Assembly (NCBI GenBank): GCA_937863625.1
Contig: CALMGO010000057.1
Coordinates: 1 to 11,312, forward strand
Reading direction: 5' to 3'
DNA length: 11,312 nt
DNA from: an uncultured bacterium
Lineage (GTDB): Bacteria; Planctomycetota; DG-23; SLPQ01
Shown: positions 8,401 to 11,312 of the stretch, in pieces
How the letters are laid out: each line of letters begins with the position of its first letter
Numbering within the stretch: position 1 is the stretch's first letter
The notes under the pieces: model-generated
Told to the model about the DNA's origin: nothing
The model's database searches: none
The model's input: the letters and a program-made list of their open reading frames with translations, nothing else
Program-made: the position numbers and the translations under genes

Positions 8401-8720
8401 ACTTCTGCCGATGCGAACTCTTCACTCGTCGCCTCGTCGGCAGGCGCGTACCAGACCACTTTCGGCTGCATCGCCTCTGGTGCCGTTGTTTCTTCTACCG
8501 CGCCCCCGCCGGTCAGGATAAACGTCACGAACGGCGTCGCTGCCATCACCGCGAGCGCCGCGCACGCCGCCGCGTAGCGCTTGCGTGCGTTCGATTTTCT
8601 CATGCACCACAGGATGACCGCTGCCGCGGCTCCCACTGCCGCCCCTTGCCAGAGAAAATGCACGAGAACCCACCCTATCCTCTGCGCGAGTTCCTGCCCC
8701 AGCGCCGCTTCAACGCTCAT
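2454..8720 (-). CDS. M56 (BlaR1/MecR1-type) membrane zinc metallopeptidase with giant exported sensor-like region
   Basis: This is a 2088-residue membrane protein. Start ATG 8720 is chosen because AAGGAG lies 9 nt upstream; it overlaps the repressor gene by 11 bp, implying translational coupling. Residues 1-400 are the M56 unit: N-terminal membrane helices (WVLVHFLWQGAAVG), PVVIGALKPVILIP, zinc motif HELAH (271-275), third ligand E312 in REERENCCDD, and a last helix near 371-394. M56 proteases of the BlaR1 type cleave BlaI-type repressors in the cytoplasm. After the last helix the exported part holds two tandem parallel beta-helix (PbH1-like) blocks (about 405-772 and 788-1162), about eight carboxypeptidase-regulatory/Ig-like repeats (about 1178-1900, e.g. 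VDAETGEPV, VVDDKGAAV), and a thioredoxin/TlpA-like domain (about 1945-2088). The usual FWxxWCxxC is FWSSQNRAC (1977-1985), so the first Cys is Asn. No penicillin-binding sensor is seen, so the signal is unknown. Confidence 0.9.
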   Translation of the reverse strand: MSVEAALGQELAQRIGWVLVHFLWQGAAVGAAAAVILWCMRKSNARKRYAAACAALAVMAATPFVTFILTGGGAVEETTAPEAMQPKVVWYAPADEATSEEFASAEVEAIPEEPLQEAPPQVEISGIETQVAATATPADGGRRKVSLVPIAAPTAPAQSRWAEMRGKVEGALPYLVVLWLAGVFVLSVRLAGGWVKVRSMKTRGTREAAAKWQEAMGRIAKRLSVSRTVHLLESAVATVPVVIGALKPVILIPAGAFTGLTAEQLEAIIAHELAHVARWDYLVNLVQTAIETVLFYHPCVWWISKRIREERENCCDDAAVAACGNRILYARALADLEGTRATSSLAMAAVGGTFMNRIGRLMGRSDERRPGAWIALPLAITAVVLSLAFLVNSARAEKEGEEVRVIKADPGTVAGILDQAQGGDTIVLTPGAYAGKITVKTSGEEGKPITIKAEKQGATLGETIEVYLGDAKWVVVEDITCKYINISNCENCTVRHCTVTGPMARSVQINDSAGITIEDSEVSGATRHGIGGYGELTDMTLRGNYVHDNGGCGIAVFPESSTVVGPVVRRALIENNVITRNGKQYGGAAMNFVCVQDSIIRNNLIYKNYKGGIVFFQDAPDQHCERNKVVGNTVYFEPGKGFYCFRLLGGCKDMYVRNNIFWGGMDGPVTAIEESFDGLDMDYNVIGNYEGQTVLGEQTAGEEEGYTYTLGYWKYEKGLDQHSVFGEDPEFVSVENDDYRLKNDSPALGSGDNVTEICATDIMGAARASDCGAYEMGGKREMVRGPLAAPEDFDKAVAALSPGDTLVIIDGEYGGDREITISGRPEARIVIKAAGKGATFTGGAVGLTLKDCRWVTVEGIKCSGQSDYGVMLDNSGDSAVSDVSVTEPGKYGIYVKDSANARITGNDIDASKRHGMRVSGMSSGTVIARNYIHDSATCGIIFDTDETPDTPLSNLVLEENTFARNGTTGGACLNVTHIHDSVIRNNLFYRNKSTAIAAFRDRPDWSDERVSITGNTIYFAPDEGRYGIKLSDGCKDFVVTGNILWGGKLGPLCISEDSLGGLVSDYNLVGNYPDMILIGDASEDMSGFVWSPAQWQHEKGFDTNSVFGEEPLFVSAEKDDYRLEAKSPAVNAGAPDTVKGGRDIAGTARPQGSRADIGCYEFVADTATAEARPATQEMTLKVVDASGAAVDGVEVSVQRNAVKERFAAVAGPTAKVSIGGIVDYLAVEIRSKGYAPMRLVWEDPRGVVLPKEYTARPARAVTVGGVVQTAEGTGVGGAKVILSTEASREVERPMLSDAEIVADAKGHWEYAFMPEGLEGVEVNAVHGDYVFVPTGTPTTKSLMDKTAVVMMRQKNRFEGIVVDEAGNAIEANLQLGVSYDVSVSRTAHTDAEGRFVYEDAPAGETQMLVRAAGYAPYLATVTVKRSEEPMKVILAKGKALKVRVVDDKGAAVEGASVYVNEYKGIDLSFLLFSARTDAEGRAAWLEAPEESVNITVSKTGYMYTAYDLVAGDEEHVVTLLPSPAVRGKVVDAETGEPVESFKVIPGQEPRTWGGQVYWQHNEVVDCKDGWYEIAEPFRTNFSGGTKARFLRVEARGYRPEVMPVELTGRVVEVDFSLVQEAGIVGTVVNEDGTPAAGVEVGLGSQRQTVHVQNMSMEHTEAPKSTTDEKGEFWFPSQEGDYTLAAIGEEGFAVATKAEFEKTGTVTLQKFAKVEGTVTRGGKGAAEADIAVNVQRNARGIQGAYFYYNGQTDAEGRFVFEKVEPGYAAVGLEEMIPFGGGSYTTLAIESAGVKLVGGETAQVAFEDAGVTVRGRLMLAPDQKVSTRESRVTLVALPSDEGIAKRMLSDDRGAQQQAISAWRMTGPGMKDFVENRSYGGKISENGSFEMANVREGDYVLNFALYADDAQRRFVPIAGVAGRKIQVGEGNEVLDLGVIRTKNAGPVTAGENAPVIEMTTIDGRTLKSVDDGGKYVLLYFWSSQNRACRAGAKVVSEINDRYAGGGRLTVVGLCVDDKEVIAKYAAEQSITWPQCAIGNIETSEAADEYSVTGIPQAFLISPDGKVVASGSDAKAIAEAADKALGGTEVKP

Positions 8721-9108
8721 CTTTGTGTTCTCCTTCAATCTCGTCTAGGAGTTTCCTCACTCTTGCCAGTTCGTCCGGCGGCACTTTCTTCGCCGTCAAT
8801 GCGCTCATCACCAGCGCCTTAGCGCTCCCGCCGAATACCTTCTCCAGAAGTTCCGACACCATGTGCCTCTCTGTATCCGCAGCCGCAAAAGCAGCCTTAT
8901 ATACATGAGTCCGCTCCGAATCATTCCTGTCTAAAAGACCTTTACGCGTCATTATTTGCATTAACTTTAGCGTCGTCGTGTAGCCGGTCCTTCGTTCCCG
9001 GTTGAGTACCTCGTTCACCTGCCTCACCGTCGCCGGCCCCGTCTTCCAGAGCACCGCCAAAATCGCCAGTTCCCCGTCAGTCGGCGTCACTTCTCTTCGT
9101 TTTGTCAC
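8710..9108 (-). CDS. BlaI/MecI/CopY-family transcriptional repressor
   Basis: This is a 132-residue winged-helix repressor. The product begins MTKRREVTPTDGELAILAVLWKTGPATVRQVNEVL, then RTGYTTTLKLMQIMTRKGLLDR, the recognition-helix and wing region, and the dimerisation half (HMVSELLEKVFGGSAKALVMSAL). This matches the size and pattern of BlaI/MecI. GTG 9108 is chosen: it follows AGGGAG by 7 nt, the family normally starts just before a L/VTPxExEIM-like segment, and the ATG at 9144 would sit only a few bases from the predicted transcript start with no Shine-Dalgarno. The gene overlaps the M56 gene by 11 bp. In the known family the partner protease cleaves the repressor in its dimerisation region, releasing the promoter. 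Two dyads in its own promoter (9160-9196) suggest autorepression. Confidence 0.93.
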   Translation of the reverse strand: MTKRREVTPTDGELAILAVLWKTGPATVRQVNEVLNRERRTGYTTTLKLMQIMTRKGLLDRNDSERTHVYKAAFAAADTERHMVSELLEKVFGGSAKALVMSALTAKKVPPDELARVRKLLDEIEGEHKDER

Positions 9109-9155
9109 CTTAGGTCTCCCTGATTGATTGCCGGTTTCCAACATCGTCAACACAA

Positions 9156-9182
9156 CGTATACGAAACGCTTCGTACTGTCAA
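9156..9182 (-). promoter_or_regulatory. Promoter of the blaI operon
   Basis: On the minus strand, a perfect TTGACA (9182-9177) is followed after 15 nt by TATACG (9161-9156). The shorter-than-ideal spacer is typical of regulated promoters; a TACGTT hexamer two bases further would give 17 nt. Transcription would start near 9149, leaving about 40 nt before the GTG start. Confidence 0.6.
9160..9175. promoter_or_regulatory. Repressor operator dyad 1
   Basis: TACGAA, ACGC, TTCGTA is a perfect 6-4-6 inverted repeat lying between the -35 and -10 boxes of the blaI-operon promoter. It is the likely binding site for the BlaI-type dimer, by position and by analogy with bla/mec operators. Confidence 0.65.
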
Positions 9183-9196
9183 CGAAAATCTTCGTA
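9181..9196. promoter_or_regulatory. Repressor operator dyad 2
   Basis: AACGAA, AATC, TTCGTA repeats dyad 1 with one mismatch in an outer base and overlaps the upstream end of the -35 box. Its centre is 21 bp from that of dyad 1, two helical turns, so two dimers would bind the same face of the DNA. Confidence 0.6.
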
Positions 9197-9240
9197 CCCC
9201 TTGAAAGTTTTTCTTCCTCACTCCGCCTGCCACCTGCACC

Positions 9241-9268
9241 TTGACATGCCGAGAGCGGTCTTGAGAAT
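9241..9268 (+). promoter_or_regulatory. Putative promoter of the CE7 esterase gene
   Basis: A perfect TTGACA (9241-9246) is followed after 16 nt by GAGAAT (9263-9268), four of six matches to TATAAT. This leaves about 40 nt of leader before ATG 9317. It lies about 45 bp beyond dyad 2, so it need not be controlled by the repressor. Confidence 0.4.
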
Positions 9269-9316
9269 GTCCCTTCGTCTGAAATGCGCCTTCTAATCCT
9301 GTCAGGAGACCCGAAT

Positions 9317-10276
9317 ATGCCGCTTATTGATATGCCATTGGATAAACTTCGCACATACCAAGGTCGAAATCCAAAACCCGCTGATTTTGACAAGTTCTGG
9401 GATCGCTCGCTAAAGGAAATGCGCTCCATCGACCCCAAGGTTGAGCTCAAGCCCGCCGCTTTCAAAGTCCCCTTTGCCGATTGTTTCGACATGTATTTCA
9501 CCGGCATCGGCGGCGCGCGCGTCTACGCCAAGTACCTCCGCCCCAAGGCTTCTACCGCTCCCCACCCGGCCGTTCTGCAGTTTCACGGCTACACCGGACA
9601 CAGCGGCGACTGGCAGGAAAAACTCGGTTACGTCGCCGCAGGCTATTCCGTTGCCGCGCTCGACTGCCGCGGCCAGGGCGGCAAATCCGAGGACCCCGGC
9701 GGCATAAAAGGCACCACCTACAGAGGCCACATCATCCGCGGTCTTGACGACAGCCCCGAAAAACTCCTCTTTCGCCAGATATTCCTCGACACCGCCCAGC
9801 TCGCACGCATCGTCATGGACTTTGACGAGGTCGACGCCTCGCGTGTCGGCGCCATGGGCGGCTCTCAAGGTGGCGGCCTCACTCTCGCCTGCGCCGCGCT
9901 TGAACCCCGCATCAAACTCGCTGCCCCCATTTTCCCCTTTCTCACTGATTACAAGCGCGTCTGGGAGATGGATCTTGCAAAGGGCGCTTACGAGGAACTC
10001 CGCAATTTCTTCCGCCAGTTCGACCCCACGCATGAACGCGAGGAAGAGATCTGGACGCGACTCGGATACATTGACGTCCAGCACCTTGCGCCGCGCATAA
10101 AGGCCGAGGTCATGATGTCGGTCGGCCTGATGGACGATGTGTGCCCCCCGTCCACGCAGTTTGCCGCCTTTAATAAGATAACCTCGCCCAAGTCGCTCGT
10201 CATCTACCCTGACTACCAGCACGAGGGTCTCCCGGGTGTGCTCGACAGGAGCTTCCAGTTCATGGCCGCCCTGTAG
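9317..10276 (+). CDS. Acetyl xylan esterase / cephalosporin-C deacetylase family (CE7)
   Basis: This is a 319-residue alpha/beta hydrolase of carbohydrate esterase family 7, which removes acetyl groups from acetylated sugars and small xylo-oligosaccharides, usually in the cytoplasm. ATG 9317 follows AGGAG by 8 nt and gives the family start MPLIDMPLDKLRTYQGRNPKP. The family signatures are present: DCRGQGG, GGSQGGG with nucleophile Ser183, GLMDDVCPPST with Asp273, and YQHEG with His302. The triad positions are close to those of the Thermotoga maritima enzyme (Ser188, Asp274, His303). No signal peptide is seen. It is divergent from the BlaI operon, and no other sugar-degradation gene is next to it in the window. 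Preference for acetylated xylan rather than other acetyl esters cannot be told. Confidence 0.95.
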   Translation: MPLIDMPLDKLRTYQGRNPKPADFDKFWDRSLKEMRSIDPKVELKPAAFKVPFADCFDMYFTGIGGARVYAKYLRPKASTAPHPAVLQFHGYTGHSGDWQEKLGYVAAGYSVAALDCRGQGGKSEDPGGIKGTTYRGHIIRGLDDSPEKLLFRQIFLDTAQLARIVMDFDEVDASRVGAMGGSQGGGLTLACAALEPRIKLAAPIFPFLTDYKRVWEMDLAKGAYEELRNFFRQFDPTHEREEEIWTRLGYIDVQHLAPRIKAEVMMSVGLMDDVCPPSTQFAAFNKITSPKSLVIYPDYQHEGLPGVLDRSFQFMAAL

Positions 10277-10292
10277 AAATACGCGCCCTGAC

Positions 10293-10311
10293 CGTGTGAA
10301 GTCTTCGCACG
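10293..10311 (+). terminator. Hairpin after the esterase gene (weak terminator candidate)
   Basis: CGTGTGAA, GTC, TTCGCACG forms an 8-bp stem with one G-T pair, starting 16 bp after the esterase stop. It is followed only by TTAT, so intrinsic termination is uncertain. Confidence 0.35.
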
Positions 10312-10383
10312 TTATGCCCGTGACGGCGCTTGCCCTGAGCCTGGCTTAGACGCCCTGGGGTAAGGACGCTATTTATAGTGTCC

Positions 10384-10656
10384 CCCCGCCGCCTCGCCGG
10401 GGCCGATGTCGAGGTGCGCATTCCTCTTGTGCCCGGCATCACCGACACTGATGACAACCTGCGCGGCATCTTTGCCTTCATGAAGGATGCCGGCCTCCCC
10501 CGTGCCGCCGTCCTGCCCTTTAACGCATCCGCCTCCGCCAAATACGAATGGCTCGGCGCCCCCTTTGATATCGACGGCCCCACCCAGACCCCCGAACGCC
10601 TCGCCCGCATCATCGACATGGCCCGCCACGCCGGCATACACGCCACTACCGCCTGA
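10384..10656 (+). pseudogene. Headless glycyl-radical (pyruvate formate-lyase) activating enzyme, radical SAM, C-terminal remnant
   Basis: The frame GADVEVRIPLVPGITDTDDNLRGIFAFMKDAGLP...LPFN...KYEWLG matches the C-terminal third of pyruvate-formate-lyase activating enzymes, radical-SAM proteins that install a glycyl radical on their partner under anaerobic conditions. The N-terminal two thirds, including the CxxxCxxC iron-sulfur site, are missing. An in-frame TGA lies at 10336-10338, the codons between it and about 10384 show no homology, and no ribosome-binding site precedes the GTG at 10378. The C-terminus looks complete (ERLARIIDMARHAGIHATTA, stop 10654-10656) and the reading frame is still intact, so the loss may be recent. 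It cannot be catalytic alone. Its presence hints at an anaerobic lifestyle. Confidence 0.75.
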
Positions 10657-10710
10657 CCCCCGCTCCTGCCACTGAGCAAAGCGAAATCACTCGATTTTCA
10701 TCCTGAATCC

Positions 10711-10742
10711 CCCGCCAACCCCGCATATACTCCCGCCAACCC
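10711..10742. repeat. Short direct repeat, 11 bp at 21-bp period
   Basis: CCCGCCAACCC occurs at 10711-10721 and again at 10732-10742, separated by CGCATATACT. It lies in the gene-free stretch between the radical-SAM remnant and the YD fragment. No function is evident. Confidence 0.45.
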
Positions 10743-10768
10743 GGCCATTGGGGGGCAACCATCTGACT

Positions 10769-11312
10769 GACTGCACGTACTCATACGATGCCAGGGGCGC
10801 AATGACGCTTCCACGCAACTCGGTGTCTGACACGGAACTTTCGTCTCGAAGGCGCATGTTTCGCCGCGCCGCGTGTCTGACACCGCGTTGCCTCTGCAGA
10901 TTTGCGTCAAATGCTACTCTGCGAAGTCGCGCCGTGTCGGGACGAAGCACGAGCCGCGCGGTGTACTCCTATGATGATGCAGGGGCGGTGACAAAGACAC
11001 TCCTTGGCAACGCTTCGTATACGGAGTACCTCTCTGACGGTGTCGGCAGACTAACGCTCTTGTCGAATAAGAAATCAGATACGTCAGTTATTTCCTCGTT
11101 TGCATATACGTTGGATGCTACTGGCAACCGGGTCGGGATGGCTATTGCCGGCTCTGCATACACAAGTGCCGATGTGGACTACACTTACGACGATGCGTAC
11201 CAGTTGACAGGGGAGGTAAGGACCGGCGGCGACGCCTACAGCCAGTATTTCTACTACGACGCCTCGGGCAACAGGACGAAAAAGACTTTAGGCGGAACTG
11301 ACACCTTGTACG
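10769..11312 (+). CDS. YD-repeat (Rhs-type) protein fragment, 3'-partial, probably 5'-truncated
   Basis: The frame runs off the right edge. It shows YD repeats of the Rhs/teneurin kind: TYSYDARGAMT (10775-10807), VYSYDDAGAVTKT (10961-10999), SSFAYTLDATGNRVG, VDYTYDDAYQLTGEV and YFYYDASGNRTKK. Rhs proteins build a large beta-barrel shell around a C-terminal toxin and normally have long N-termini. Here the frame is open back to 10676, but the residues before 10769 look non-coding and no convincing start with ribosome-binding site exists; ATG 10802, ATG 10856 and GTG 10961 are all weak. Between the first two repeats a 50-codon Arg/Cys/Ser-rich stretch coincides with an inverted repeat (10815-10891), as if an element inserted in frame. 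I favour a decaying fragment, but the downstream part is not visible. Confidence 0.65.
10815..10891. repeat. REPIN-like inverted repeat with two GTGTCTGACAC palindromes
   Basis: Arms at 10815-10834 and 10872-10891 are inverted 20-bp copies matching at 18 of 20 bases, separated by 37 bp. Each arm contains GTGTC-T-GACAC, itself a near-perfect palindrome. Two REP-like palindromes in opposite orientation about 50 bp apart are the layout of REPINs, which are mobilised by RAYT (IS200-like) transposases. No transposase is in the window. Confidence 0.6.

Noticed and set aside
9106..9144. ATG 9144 as the repressor start
   Set aside because: It lies about 5 nt after the predicted transcript start with no Shine-Dalgarno; GTG 9108 has one and fits the family length.
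9410..10222. 270-codon minus-strand frame opposite the esterase
   Set aside because: The opposite strand encodes a complete CE7 enzyme with its catalytic triad; this frame is its shadow.
10687..10950. 87-codon minus-strand frame in the right-hand spacer
   Set aside because: It overlaps the YD frame and the inverted repeat, and has no recognisable features or ribosome-binding site.
1..11312. CRISPR array, tRNA, rRNA or complete insertion sequence
   Set aside because: I found no regularly spaced long repeats, no tRNA cloverleaf and no transposase frame on either strand.

Overview
The window is GC-rich bacterial DNA with large multidomain exported proteins. It holds a BlaI/BlaR1-type regulatory pair, an acetyl-esterase, an anaerobe-type radical-SAM remnant and an Rhs/YD fragment. 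This mix fits an anaerobic member of the Planctomycetota/Lentisphaerota (PVC) type or a similar uncultured lineage. That placement is inference from gene content only.

Layout. (1) 2-880 (+): 3' part of an ATP-grasp ligase that is already open at the left edge. (2) 881-1086: gene-free DNA with a perfect hairpin and low-complexity remnants. (3) 1087-9108 (-): one three-gene operon, read right to left. It has a TTGACA promoter carrying two spaced dyads, then a BlaI/MecI repressor (8710-9108), a 2088-residue M56 (BlaR1-like) membrane metallopeptidase with a very large exported C-terminus (2454-8720), and an exported small protein (1159-2433), closed by a strong intrinsic terminator (1087-1128). 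(4) 9109-9316: divergent promoter region. (5) 9317-10276 (+): CE7 acetyl-xylan-esterase-like hydrolase. (6) 10277-11312: decayed accessory DNA, with a headless pyruvate-formate-lyase-activase fragment, a REPIN-like inverted repeat and a YD-repeat (Rhs-type) fragment that runs off the right edge.

The most interesting signal is in the last gene of the operon. Its frame meets TGA at 1279-1281, but the same frame continues for 39 coding-like codons (starting GGTCSLSW) to a second TGA at 1159, only 31 bp before the terminator. A hairpin of the bacterial SECIS type lies right after the first TGA, with its G-containing apical loop 22 nt downstream. The simplest reading is an undescribed exported selenoprotein with a Sec-Gly-Gly-Thr-Cys motif near its C-terminus. 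The standard reading would truncate it by 40 residues.

How the parts may work together (inference): the M56 protein senses something outside the cell through its beta-helix, Ig-like and thioredoxin-like regions. It activates its cytoplasmic zinc protease, cleaves the BlaI-type repressor and induces its own operon, including the selenoprotein. The ligand is not visible from sequence, and no penicillin-binding sensor domain is present.
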